In this document: positions 52,122 through 60,887 of the stretch, in pieces | How positions within the stretch are numbered: the first letter of the stretch is position 1 | How the letters are laid out: every line of letters starts with the position of its first letter | From: Deltaproteobacteria bacterium | GTDB taxonomy: Bacteria > Desulfobacterota > Syntrophia > Syntrophales > UBA5619 | DNA: 64,000 nt | NCBI GenBank assembly: GCA_021372695.1 | Contig: JAJFTY010000149.1 | Location: 16,853-80,852, forward strand | Direction of reading: 5' to 3' | The notes under the pieces: model-generated | What the model saw: only the letters and a program-made list of their open reading frames with translations | The model's database searches: none | What the model was told of the DNA's origin: nothing | Position numbers and translations under genes: made by a program

Positions 52122-53879
52122 GTGATCGGCAAGAACATAGACATCGAAGAGATGCAGAAAGACATCAGCGACTATGTCTCGAAGAAGTACGGGATAAAAT
52201 TCAAGGTGGCGGCCTTCGGAACGGCTCCAGAGGCGGCGAAGGAAAAGGGCGGGGAGGAAGCCAAGGAGGAGTGCAAAGACGAGCTCGCCTCCATCCATTT
52301 CGACATGAAGCCCGGAGAACTGAAGGCCTACCTGGACGAATACATGGTCAAACAGGATGAAGCGAAACAGGTCTTGGCAACCAAGATCTGCACCCATTTC
52401 AACCGGATCAAGCGATTCGAGCTGAACCGGAGGAAAAAGCGACCGGAAGCCGTTGGAGAAATCAAGAACAACATCATCATGATCGGCCCGACCGGGGTCG
52501 GAAAGACGTTCCTCGTCAAGCTGATCGCCAACAAGATCGGGGTGCCTTTCGTCAAGGGCGACGCGACGAAATTCAGCGAAACCGGGTACGTGGGCGGCGA
52601 TGTGGAGGATCTGGTCCGGGAACTGGTTCACGAGGCCAACGGCAATATCGAGCTTGCCCAGTACGGGATCATCTACCTGGACGAGGTGGACAAACTGGCC
52701 GCCTCGCGGGGCCTGATGGGTCCGGACGTCTCCCGCTCGGGCGTGCAGCGCGCCCTCCTGAAGCCGCTGGAGGAGACCGAGGTGGAGTTGAAGGTGCCCC
52801 ATGATCCGATCTCCCAGATGGAGGCCGTCCAGGAGTTCCAGCGGACGGGGAAGCGGGAGAACAAGAAGATCAGCACCAGGCATATTCTCTTCATCATGAG
52901 CGGTGCGTTCAACGGCCTGGAGGAAATCGTAGAGCGGCGGCGCCATCAGAAGGGGATCGGCTTCGGCGCGGAGATGCCGGTGAAGGACAAGCAGGCGGAG
53001 CATCTGCGGCACCTGAAGGCGGAGGATCTGATCCAGTACGGATTCGAGTCCGAGTTCATCGGCCGGCTGCCGGTCGTGACCGTCTTCGAGCATCTGGAGA
53101 CGGAGGATCTCTACAAGATCCTGTGCAACCCGAAGAGCCCGATCGTGATCGGGAAGAAGCGGGATTTCAAGGCCTATGGCATCGATCTCCAGTTCGAAGA
53201 CGAAGCGCTCCACAAGATTGCGGAAAACGCCGCGAAGGAGAGGACCGGCGCCCGCGGCCTGGTGAGCGCGGTGGAGCGTGTCCTGATGAAGTTCGAGCAC
53301 ACGCTCCCCTCGACGGATATCCATCACCTCCTGGTCACCCTGGCGATGGTGGACGATCCGGCCGGGGAACTGGAGAAGATTCTCGCCCATCCGGACGACC
53401 CGGAGCGGGAAGCGGCCTTTTGCCGCTTGGCGGCGGCCGACGAGGAGCGCCTGGAAAAGCTGGCCGCGCAAAGAATACCGGAGTGGGAGAGCGCCCACAA
53501 GATGCCGTTTGCCGATGATCGGATCAGGCTGATCGTCCGGCGCGCCATCGATCGGCAGATCGATGTGGATGCGGCGGCCGAAGAGCTCCATGGCATTCAG
53601 AAGGCGGTTCAGGAGTTTATCCACGAATTCTGCCAGAAGAACGACCTGGAAGCTGCATTCAGCGACGGCGCCGTCGACGCCCTGGCGGAACAGGTCTGGA
53701 GGGTGCCGCAGGATCCGGCGGATTACCTGAAGTGCCAGCTCCACAACTACGGTCATGGGCTGAAGCTGATCCGGGAGAAGACGGGAAAGAGGAAATTCCT
53801 CATTCCCGCAGCGGCGGTGGAGAGTCCGGAACAATACCTGAACTGCCTGATTCAGGAGGCCTACCGGCAGGACAGCTGA
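52122..53879 (+). CDS. ClpX-like AAA+ ATPase lacking the zinc-binding domain
   Basis: The 585-residue protein has the ClpX-type AAA+ core: Walker A MIGPTGVGKTFL (about 117-128), pore loop TGYVGGDVEDL, Walker B GIIYLDEVDK and sensor-2 RTGARGL. The ClpP-docking IGF loop is present as KGIGFGAE. Absent are the N-terminal Cys4 zinc domain of canonical ClpX and the RKH loop; an insertion of about 25 residues lies between SGVQRALLKPLEE and the conserved ILFIMSGAF. About 150 extra C-terminal residues follow the core. It thus may load alternative substrates into ClpP. The start is a GTG, with AAAGGG at a distance of ten bases. Confidence 0.85.
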   Translation: MIGKNIDIEEMQKDISDYVSKKYGIKFKVAAFGTAPEAAKEKGGEEAKEECKDELASIHFDMKPGELKAYLDEYMVKQDEAKQVLATKICTHFNRIKRFELNRRKKRPEAVGEIKNNIIMIGPTGVGKTFLVKLIANKIGVPFVKGDATKFSETGYVGGDVEDLVRELVHEANGNIELAQYGIIYLDEVDKLAASRGLMGPDVSRSGVQRALLKPLEETEVELKVPHDPISQMEAVQEFQRTGKRENKKISTRHILFIMSGAFNGLEEIVERRRHQKGIGFGAEMPVKDKQAEHLRHLKAEDLIQYGFESEFIGRLPVVTVFEHLETEDLYKILCNPKSPIVIGKKRDFKAYGIDLQFEDEALHKIAENAAKERTGARGLVSAVERVLMKFEHTLPSTDIHHLLVTLAMVDDPAGELEKILAHPDDPEREAAFCRLAAADEERLEKLAAQRIPEWESAHKMPFADDRIRLIVRRAIDRQIDVDAAAEELHGIQKAVQEFIHEFCQKNDLEAAFSDGAVDALAEQVWRVPQDPADYLKCQLHNYGHGLKLIREKTGKRKFLIPAAAVESPEQYLNCLIQEAYRQDS

Positions 53880-53912
53880 TGCACGTCCGGAAGACCGGTG
53901 ACAGTGAACGCC

Positions 53913-53951
53913 CCCGGGAAGGCATTTTGGCCATGCCTTCCCGGGTTTTTT
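53913..53951 (+). terminator. Rho-independent terminator after the ClpX-like gene
   Basis: A perfect 12-bp stem, CCCGGGAAGGCA with TGCCTTCCCGGG, around a nine-base loop, followed by six T residues. It is 34 bases after the stop codon. Confidence 0.95.
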
Positions 53952-53990
53952 GTTCGGGACTGTTTGTCCAGACAACCGTATGTGTCAAAG

Positions 53991-54096
53991 CGTCATTCCG
54001 GCGAAGGCCGGAATCCAGACGTTGTCCGACGACAGCCGGGAACCCGCAGGAAGTGGTATCGGATTACACTGGACACCGGCTTTCGCCGGTGTGACG
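53991..54096. repeat. REP/MITE-like imperfect inverted repeat
   Basis: The left end CGTCATTCCGGCGAAGGCCGG and the right end CCGGCTTTCGCCGGTGTGACG are inverted copies over 28 bp with a few mismatches; each end also folds into a small CCGGC/GCCGG hairpin. Elements of this CGTCATTCCGGCGAA type occur between genes in many bacteria. It lies in the 420-bp gap (53880-54299) that holds, besides it and the terminator, no recognisable gene. Confidence 0.75.
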
Positions 54097-54299
54097 GATG
54101 GGGAGGTAAGCCAGCCGAGCGCAGGGATTGGAAATGTCTGGACAATTGCGAACAGATGGATGTATTGAAGCTCTCCGCAGCCGGCCGCGCGAAATCTTCA
54201 ATCCCTGAAGGGAACGGACCCTGCACTCCTGCCTGCCTGTTCGTGGGTCTCCGGGACGGCCCGCGGGGATTCGAAGCGTGCGGGTTTTCGGGATGAATC

Positions 54300-56054
54300 A
54301 TGGACCAGATTTTCAAGCTCGCCACTTTCCTGAAGCCTAACCGGATGCGTGCCGTCTGTGCCCTGCTCCTGCTGACGGCGCTCGTCTTCATGGATCTGGC
54401 GATTCCCCGCCTGGTCCAGCGGATCATCGATCAGGGGATCGGGAAAAACGATCCGCAGGTCGTCATCGGGACGGCGCTCCTGATGCTCGGCATCTCGCTC
54501 CTGAGCACGCTCTTCGCCGTGGGCAACAACGTTCTCTCCATCCAGGTGGCCGAGAGCCTGGCCCGCGACCTCCGCGACGCCCTCTTCACCCGGATCCAGT
54601 CCTTCTCTTACGCCAACCTCGATGAGCAGAAGACCGGCCAACTCATGGTGCGCCTGACGAGCGACGCACAGGCCTTCCAGCGGGTGGTGCTGGTTTCGCT
54701 CCGGATCGGGACGCGGGCGCCGCTCCTGATGGTCGGAAGCCTCATCCTCATGGTGAGCACCAGCCCCCGGCTGGCCCTCGCCCTCCTGCCGCTTCTCCTG
54801 GCCACCTCGGCGCTCATTGTCTTCTTCGTGATCCGGATGGAGCCGCTCTTCCGGTCGGTGCAGCAGAAGCTCGACGGGCTGAACACCGTCCTGCAGGAAA
54901 ACATCGCTGGAGCCAGGCTGGTCAAATCCTTCGTGAGGGCCGATTACGAGGGCGCGCGTTTCGAACGGGCCAGCGAGGCCTACACCGGGGAGTCGGTGCG
55001 GGTGCTCCAGGTCATCTCGACCATGTCGCCGGTTCTCACGATGTGTGTGAACATCGGCGTGGTGATCGTCGTCTGGGCGGGCGGCATCCAATCCGTGCGC
55101 GGCGGGCTCTCCGTCGGAGAGATCGTCGCCTTTGCCAACTATCTGCTCACGACCATGACGCCGCTCATCCTGATGACCATCCTGTCGAACATCTGGGCCG
55201 GCGGCATCGCCTCGGCCCGGCGCATCAACGGCGTCCTGGAGACGGTGCCGGACATCCGGGATGCACCGGATGCGATCGACCTGCCCGAACCGGTGGCGGG
55301 GAGACTGGTCTTCGAAAAGGTCTCCTTCCACTACAACGGCGCGCAGGCCGAATCCGTTCTGGAGGAGATCGACCTGACTGTGGAGCCGGGTCAGACCGTG
55401 GCCTTTCTCGGGGCGACCGGATCGGGAAAATCGACGCTGGTCAATCTCGTGCCGCGGTTTTACGACGTCTCTGCCGGGAGGATCCTGCTCGACGGGATCG
55501 ATATCCGCCGGCTCCGGCACGACTCGCTTCTGGCCCAGATCGGGATCGTGCCGCAGGAAACGGTGCTCTTCTCGGGGACGGTGCGGGACAACATCCGCTA
55601 CGGCGCCCCCGATGCCGGCGAAGCAGAGATCGTCGCGGCGGCCAAGGAGGCCCAGGCCCACGACTTCATCCTGGAGCTCTCCAAAGGGTACGACACCCAC
55701 GTCGAAGAGCGGGGCACGAACCTCTCAGGCGGCCAGAAGCAGCGGATCGCCATCGCCCGCGCGCTCCTGACCCGGCCGAAGATCCTGATCCTCGACGACA
55801 GCACGAGCTCCGTGGACGTGGAGACCGAGACAAAGATCCAGGAGGCGTTGGAGTCCCGGGTGCACCGGCAGACGACGCTGGTCGTCGCGCAGCGGATCAG
55901 CACTGTGCTGAAGGCGGACAAGATCGTCGTCCTCGAGAATGGCCGCATTGCAGCGGCGGGATCGCACGGTGAGCTGATCGCCGCCTCGCCCATCTACCGG
56001 GAGATTTTCGAATCCCAGTTGGGCGGCGAGATAGGCCAGGAGGTCTCGCCATGA
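54300..56054 (+). CDS. ABC exporter half-transporter (degenerate ATP site)
   Basis: A 584-residue half transporter with a six-helix ABC membrane domain (residues about 15-330) and an ATP-binding domain. Walker A is GATGSGKSTLV, the signature LSGGQ, but Walker B reads ILDDSTSSVD, with aspartate in place of the catalytic glutamate. Such a lost glutamate is known for one half of heterodimeric exporters (TM287/288 type). The partner gene follows with a four-base overlap. Probable export of lipids, drugs or peptides; the substrate is not visible. Confidence 0.93.
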   Translation: MDQIFKLATFLKPNRMRAVCALLLLTALVFMDLAIPRLVQRIIDQGIGKNDPQVVIGTALLMLGISLLSTLFAVGNNVLSIQVAESLARDLRDALFTRIQSFSYANLDEQKTGQLMVRLTSDAQAFQRVVLVSLRIGTRAPLLMVGSLILMVSTSPRLALALLPLLLATSALIVFFVIRMEPLFRSVQQKLDGLNTVLQENIAGARLVKSFVRADYEGARFERASEAYTGESVRVLQVISTMSPVLTMCVNIGVVIVVWAGGIQSVRGGLSVGEIVAFANYLLTTMTPLILMTILSNIWAGGIASARRINGVLETVPDIRDAPDAIDLPEPVAGRLVFEKVSFHYNGAQAESVLEEIDLTVEPGQTVAFLGATGSGKSTLVNLVPRFYDVSAGRILLDGIDIRRLRHDSLLAQIGIVPQETVLFSGTVRDNIRYGAPDAGEAEIVAAAKEAQAHDFILELSKGYDTHVEERGTNLSGGQKQRIAIARALLTRPKILILDDSTSSVDVETETKIQEALESRVHRQTTLVVAQRISTVLKADKIVVLENGRIAAAGSHGELIAASPIYREIFESQLGGEIGQEVSP

Positions 56055-57883
56055 GGCTGATCAGACCGGGCCGGGCAACCGGAACGATCCGCTCGGCGAT
56101 GGAGCCGCGCGGCCAGGGGATGCGGGACACGATCGAATCGGCCCGCGATCCGCGCAGTGCGCTTGCGCGCCTGCTGCCCTACCTGGGCCCCTTCAAGGGG
56201 ATACTGATCGCCGTCTGCGGTCTCATCGTCATCTACACGTTGCTCGGCCTGATCGGCCCCTACCTGATGGGCGTCGCCATCGACCGGTTCATCGCCGTCA
56301 AACAGCTTTCTGGGCTCGCGACGATCGCCCTCTGGATGCTCGTCGTCTATCTGCTGAACAACCTCTTCCAGGCCGTCTCGTCCTGGCTCATGGCCGATGT
56401 TTCCCAGCGCGCCCTCAAGGCGCTGCGGCGGGACCTCTTCTCCCACATGCAGACGCTGCCCGTCCGTTTTTTCGACGCCAATCCGGCGGGCGAGCTGATG
56501 AGCCGGCTCACCAACGACATCGACGCTGTGAACCAGGCCGTGTCGCAGAATGTGACCGCCCTCTTCGCCGGCCTCCTCTCGATGGCAGGGATCGTCGCGG
56601 CGATGTTCATCCTGGACCAGTGGCTGGCGCTCGCCTCGCTCCTGGTGGTCCCGATCATGTTCGCGTTCACCGAATTCGTCGCCCGGTACACGCGCCGGGG
56701 GTTCCGGGAGCTTCAGAAGCACCTCGGCGAGCTCAACGCCGTGATGGAGGAGGCGATCAGCGGGCAGAAGGTGGTCAAGGCGTTCCGCAGGAACGCCTCC
56801 TCGCTCGAAGCCTTCCGCCGGAGCAACGAGGCCGTCTTCCATGCCGCCGTCTGGGCCAACAGCTATGCCTTCCTGCTCATGCCGCTGACGAACGTGCTGG
56901 GGAACTTTTTCGTGATCGTTCTGGCGGGCCTGGGCGGGTGGCTGGCGCTGCAGGGGCTCGTCAGCGTCGGGATCATCGCGACCTTCATCAACTACGCGCA
57001 GAACTTCATCAGCCCGCTTCGGCAGCTCGCCAACATGTACAACGCGATACAGGCCGCGCTCGCCGGGGCGGAGAGGGTCTTCGAGATCATCGACGCGCCG
57101 TCGGAGGCGGACGACGCCCCGGACGCTGCGCCGCTTCCCGCGATCCGGGGGGAGGTCCGGTTCGATGGGGTGAATTTCGGCTACCGGCCCGGGATGGCGG
57201 TCATCAGGGAGATGACCCTCGAAGCGCCGGCCGGGGGGATGCTGGCACTCGTGGGGCCGACCGGCGCCGGCAAGACCACCCTCATCAACCTCCTCTCCCG
57301 CTTCTACGAAATCGACGGCGGGAGCATCACGATCGACGGCAGGGACATCCGTTCCATCCGGAAGACCGACCTCCGCCGAAGGCTCGGGATCGTCCTGCAG
57401 GACACGTTTCTCTTCTCCGGCACCGTGCTGGAGAACATCCGCTACGGACGCCTTTCGGCGACCGACGCGGAGTGCATCGAGGCGGCCCGGACGGCCGGGG
57501 CCGACCACTTCATCCGCCAGCTTCCGCACGGCTACCAGACCCCGCTTTCGGAGCGGGCCGGAAACCTGAGCCAGGGCCAGCGCCAGCTCCTCTCCATCGC
57601 CCGCGCGATCCTCGCCGATCCGGCGATCCTGATACTCGACGAGGCGACCAGCAGCGTCGACACCCGCACCGAAGCGCGCATCCAGAAGGCACTCTTGCAG
57701 CTCATGGCCGGGCGGACGAGTTTCGTGATCGCCCACCGTCTGAGCACCATCCGCGATGCCGGCCGGGTCCTGGTCATCGACCAGGGGCAGATCGTCGAGC
57801 AGGGGAGCCACCGGGAGCTGCTTGCGCGCCACGGCTTCTACCACCATCTCTACGTGAGCCAGTTCAAAGGGCAGGCGATCTGA
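56051..57883 (+). CDS. ABC exporter half-transporter (canonical ATP site)
   Basis: The 610-residue partner of the preceding gene has its own six-helix domain and ATPase domain. Walker A is GPTGAGKTTLI, Walker B ILDEATSSVD retains the glutamate, and the signature is LSQGQ, not LSGGQ. In a heterodimer the degenerate site (Walker B Asp of the first protein) is completed by this altered signature, the pattern known from TM287/288. It starts with an ATGA overlap, so the two subunits are translationally coupled. Confidence 0.94.
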   Translation: MRLIRPGRATGTIRSAMEPRGQGMRDTIESARDPRSALARLLPYLGPFKGILIAVCGLIVIYTLLGLIGPYLMGVAIDRFIAVKQLSGLATIALWMLVVYLLNNLFQAVSSWLMADVSQRALKALRRDLFSHMQTLPVRFFDANPAGELMSRLTNDIDAVNQAVSQNVTALFAGLLSMAGIVAAMFILDQWLALASLLVVPIMFAFTEFVARYTRRGFRELQKHLGELNAVMEEAISGQKVVKAFRRNASSLEAFRRSNEAVFHAAVWANSYAFLLMPLTNVLGNFFVIVLAGLGGWLALQGLVSVGIIATFINYAQNFISPLRQLANMYNAIQAALAGAERVFEIIDAPSEADDAPDAAPLPAIRGEVRFDGVNFGYRPGMAVIREMTLEAPAGGMLALVGPTGAGKTTLINLLSRFYEIDGGSITIDGRDIRSIRKTDLRRRLGIVLQDTFLFSGTVLENIRYGRLSATDAECIEAARTAGADHFIRQLPHGYQTPLSERAGNLSQGQRQLLSIARAILADPAILILDEATSSVDTRTEARIQKALLQLMAGRTSFVIAHRLSTIRDAGRVLVIDQGQIVEQGSHRELLARHGFYHHLYVSQFKGQAI

Positions 57884-57887
57884 GATA

Positions 57888-58028
57888 TTGAAACGTCCAT
57901 CCGGATCATCCGGGGACAGATTTCGTATCGTCCCCCCGTTTCCCTTCGCAGTTCAACGCACCTCAAAAGTACGCCTCGCGGCTGAAGAATTGCGGGGAGC
58001 CTGGCATCCGGCCATCTTCGGACAGGCC
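57888..58028. repeat. Diverged second copy of the 125-bp inverted-repeat element
   Basis: The unit starts TTGAAACGTCCATCCGG and contains the near-identical core CAAAAGTACGCCTCGCGGCT seen in the copy at 43216-43340 (CAAAAGTACGCCTCACGGCT there). The flanks CCGTTTCCCTT, GGGGAGCCTGGCATC and CGGACAGGCC also align with that copy. The ends are more degraded, so it seems an older insertion. It occupies the gap between the ABC exporter and osmC. Confidence 0.65.
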
Positions 58029-58049
58029 GCCGACGGTGCGAGAATCTTG

Positions 58050-58079
58050 TTGACAGCCGAGGGGTCGGCTTCCTATACT
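58050..58079 (+). promoter_or_regulatory. Promoter of osmC-type gene
   Basis: TTGACA (58050-58055), 18 bases, TATACT (58074-58079). The predicted start near 58086 is about 100 bases before the GTG start codon. Confidence 0.65.
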
Positions 58080-58186
58080 CCCGCCAGCCTCCGGCATTCC
58101 GGGGATATTCTCGTACCGCCCGGGCCGGCGGCCCTTTTTGCAGAATCGGATCCGGCATATCAATCGAGGAGGAAAAGAGACAGATC

Positions 58187-58603
58187 GTGGCGGTTGAAAT
58201 CAATATCGTTTACGAAGGCGAGCTTCGGTGCAGCGCTCAACACGGACCTTCCGGCGTCGTTCTGAAAACCGACGCGCCCGTAGACAACCAGGGAAAAGGC
58301 GAGAGCTTCTCCCCAACTGACCTGGTCGCAACGGCCCTGGGGAGCTGCATGATGACGATCATGGGCATCGTGGCGCGGCGCCATGCTTATCCGATTGAAG
58401 GCACCACGGTCAAGGTCCTCAAGGCGATGGTTCAGGAGCCGGTCCGGCGGATCGGCCGACTGACGATCGATATTCACGTGGCCAACGGCAGCCTGTTGAA
58501 GGAGACGGACCGCAAGATTCTTCAACAGTCCGCCCATACCTGCCCGGTTTTGAAGAGCCTGCACCCGGATGTCGAGGTGCCGGTGACATTCCACTGGGAT
58601 TGA
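58187..58603 (+). CDS. OsmC/Ohr family peroxidase-like protein
   Basis: The 138-residue protein is in the OsmC family: the two catalytic cysteines are Cys54 (LGSCMMTIMG) and Cys119 (HTCPVLKSL). The family reduces organic hydroperoxides with lipoyl or thiol donors. It has the SPTDLVATALGSC helix and the central DIHV strand typical of OsmC-like proteins. The start is a GTG, with an AGGAGG element somewhat far upstream; the next ATGs are internal and would remove the first strand. It adds to the peroxiredoxin at 3503-3976 as oxidative-stress capacity. Confidence 0.93.
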   Translation: MAVEINIVYEGELRCSAQHGPSGVVLKTDAPVDNQGKGESFSPTDLVATALGSCMMTIMGIVARRHAYPIEGTTVKVLKAMVQEPVRRIGRLTIDIHVANGSLLKETDRKILQQSAHTCPVLKSLHPDVEVPVTFHWD

Positions 58604-58775
58604 TCCCGCCATTTCGGGACGCGATTGCGTGCCCGGATGACGTCTAACACTGGTTTCAGCGGACGGGACGTTGCAAGACCCGCCACTGAACCGGAGCGCG
58701 AGTTCGTCTTCAACTCGTATACTTCACTCCTGTCAACGGCTCCGGTTTCGGCTCGCCTTCCGGCATGCTGCGTCG

Positions 58776-58807
58776 TCGTACCTCCGCTTGGATGAGGACG
58801 ATTTTTT
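58776..58807 (+). terminator. Possible Rho-independent terminator
   Basis: TCGT and CCTC on the left pair with GAGG and ACGA on the right (eight pairs, one bulged A), with a nine-base loop, followed by six T residues. It lies 170 bases after the osmC stop and before the kinase gene. Confidence 0.5.
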
Positions 58808-58825
58808 GTTTCGATGCCTTTTCCC

Positions 58826-58854
58826 TTGAAAACATAATCACAATTCTGTATCTG
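58826..58854 (+). promoter_or_regulatory. Weak promoter candidate before the PAS pseudo-kinase
   Basis: TTGAAA (58826-58831), 17 bases, TATCTG (58849-58854). The surrounding 58800-58860 stretch is AT-rich. Predicted start about 40 bases before the ATG at 58902. Confidence 0.35.
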
Positions 58855-58901
58855 ATACGACTGTTAGGGGTTTTGTGTCTCGCATCGGAATTGAGGCTTT
58901 C

Positions 58902-60173
58902 ATGGAATTCCTATTCGTCTTGCTCTGTATGGCGCTTGCCTATTTCGGCTATTCGGCATGGAAATGGAAGCATCGCGAACAGATGCTACGCCGGATCATT
59001 CAGGCATCCCCGCTCCCCACTTTTGTCATCCGGAAGGATCATCGCATCATCTACTGGAACGCTGCGATGGAAACGCTTAGCAAGATCAATGCTGAAGATG
59101 TGATCGGCACGGATAGGCAGTGGAAAGCGTTTTATCCGGAGCAGAGGCCTTGCGTGGCGGACTTGATTGTGGACGGGGTCATTGACAACGCGCCCCGATG
59201 GTATTCGGAAAAGCCCCGCAAGTCCCGCCTGGTCGATGAAGCCATCGAAGACGTTGTCTTTATTCCCGAGAAAGGCGACAGGGGAAAATGGTTCCGTTTT
59301 GTTGCGGCCGCCATCAGGGATTCACGGGGCGAAATGTTCGGGGCCATAGAAACGATGGAAAATGTGACGGAGGAGAAGCTTGCAGACGAAGAGCTGAAGC
59401 GGATCAATAAGTATGAATCCCTGGGTACGTTTGCGGACGGCGTTGCACGGGATTTCGACAGCCTTTTGTCCTCCGTCCTGCGAAACATCTTCTTGGCAAA
59501 ATTATCCACCTCCGATGAAGACAAGATGATGGAGGAAGGATTGGACACGGCCGAAAAGGCCAGCCTCCAGGCAAAGAAGCTGGCCCACCAGTTGCTGACC
59601 TTCGCCAGGGGAGGATATGCCCTGCGGAAAATGGAATCGATAGTCCCGCTGTTACAGGAGGCCATCGACCGCTGCAAAAGCCGGTCCGATATCCAGTGGA
59701 AGATTTCCATTCCCGATGACCTCTGGCCCGTTGAAATGGATTCGAAGCAAATTCGACAGGTGATCGAAAACATCGTCAACAATGGTCTGCAGGCCATGCC
59801 CGAGGGCGGCACTATGGATATCGGCGCCGAATGCGCCACGATCGGCGAAAAGAACATCCTTCCCCTCAAACCGGGACATTACGTAAAAATATCGATCAAG
59901 GACAGCGGAACCGGCGTCAGTAAGGAGGACCTTCCGAGAATACTCGATCCCTACTTCACGACCAGGACGACCGTTGGGAGAAAGGGGCTGGGGCTCGATC
60001 TCTCCATATGCTACTCTATCCTGAAACATCATGACGGCACCATCGCCGTCACGTCTGAATTGGGGGAAGGGACGACCTTCAGCCTGTTTCTTCCCGCCAG
60101 TGCGGATCCTTCCCGGAAAGCAAAGACGGGAGGTAATGCGGGGCATCTCCTCGATAACAGGATGACTGCCTGA
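58902..60173 (+). CDS. PAS-domain histidine-kinase-like protein without phosphoacceptor histidine
   Basis: The 423-residue protein has one N-terminal membrane helix (LFVLLCMALAYFGYSAW), a PAS domain (about 32-150), a HisKA-like helix and a HATPase domain. The HisKA box reads FADGVARDFDSLL; related kinases have GGIAHDFNNLL. The position of the histidine is Arg183, and the two asparagines that follow are Asp and Ser. The ATP domain is intact in outline (NIVNNGLQAM, DSGTGVSKED, DPYFTT, KGLGLDLS). It may be a pseudo-kinase that senses, binds ATP or partners another kinase. The start at 58902 has GAGG five bases upstream; a GTG at 58875 is possible. Confidence 0.82.
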   Translation: MEFLFVLLCMALAYFGYSAWKWKHREQMLRRIIQASPLPTFVIRKDHRIIYWNAAMETLSKINAEDVIGTDRQWKAFYPEQRPCVADLIVDGVIDNAPRWYSEKPRKSRLVDEAIEDVVFIPEKGDRGKWFRFVAAAIRDSRGEMFGAIETMENVTEEKLADEELKRINKYESLGTFADGVARDFDSLLSSVLRNIFLAKLSTSDEDKMMEEGLDTAEKASLQAKKLAHQLLTFARGGYALRKMESIVPLLQEAIDRCKSRSDIQWKISIPDDLWPVEMDSKQIRQVIENIVNNGLQAMPEGGTMDIGAECATIGEKNILPLKPGHYVKISIKDSGTGVSKEDLPRILDPYFTTRTTVGRKGLGLDLSICYSILKHHDGTIAVTSELGEGTTFSLFLPASADPSRKAKTGGNAGHLLDNRMTA

Positions 60174-60238
60174 AGGGCTTCCCCGGAGTCAGCTCTTGTC
60201 GGAGAGATATTGGTTGGTATGGATGAAAGGAATTTCCG

Positions 60239-60883
60239 GTGAACGTTGAGCGGCGCCCCGTTTTTTTTTCCGCCTGGGATTGGCTGGCGGCAGTCGGTCT
60301 GGCGTCCCTGGCCGTCTTTTACACCCAGGTCCTCGCCCGGCTCCCGGATCCGGTGCCCACGCACTTCAACGCGATCGGCGTGGCCGATGGCTGGACTCCC
60401 AAGGCCGAACTGCACTGGATCATCTTCGGCGTCCCGGTCATCGCCTGGTCGCTCCTCTTCGTGATCGGGGTCATCGCCTCGATGATCCCGTCGGATCCCA
60501 GGAAGGCCAGGATCGCCGCCATGCATCCTCTTCGCGACCTCACCGTCATGGGCGCATCCATCCTCATGGGGAGCTGCCTGGCCATTCCCTTTTTCGGCCT
60601 GTGGGTTCTGTATGCGGGCATTGCCGCCGTCTTTGTCGCCCTTGCGCTCGCCGTTCTCTTCACGGCATTCGAAACGAAGAAATTCCTGGCCCGCCTGCCC
60701 GATGCCGCCAACTATCGCCGGGGCATCTTCTACGTGAATCCCGCTGACCCGCGCCTCTGGGTCGAGAAGCAATGCGGCGTCGGAATGACCCTGAACTATG
60801 CCCGTCCCGCAGCCAAGTGGATCTCGCTTCTTTTCATCGTGATCGTTTTGATCGTGCTGGTCTTTGCATTCCGGCTGAAATGA
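60239..60883 (+). CDS. DUF1648/DUF5808 membrane protein
   Basis: A 214-residue integral membrane protein with about five helices. The N-terminal part has LPDPVPTHFNAIGVADGW, the DUF1648 motif also found in SdpI-type immunity and membrane proteins. The C-terminal part has GIFYVNPADPRLWVEKQCG, the DUF5808 signature. Function unknown. Translation begins at GTG, with AAGGA before it. Codons 8-10 include an uninterrupted run of nine T residues (60261-60269), a possible slippage point. The asparaginase gene starts 4 bp after its stop. Confidence 0.75.
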   Translation: MNVERRPVFFSAWDWLAAVGLASLAVFYTQVLARLPDPVPTHFNAIGVADGWTPKAELHWIIFGVPVIAWSLLFVIGVIASMIPSDPRKARIAAMHPLRDLTVMGASILMGSCLAIPFFGLWVLYAGIAAVFVALALAVLFTAFETKKFLARLPDAANYRRGIFYVNPADPRLWVEKQCGVGMTLNYARPAAKWISLLFIVIVLIVLVFAFRLK

Positions 60884-60887
60884 GACG

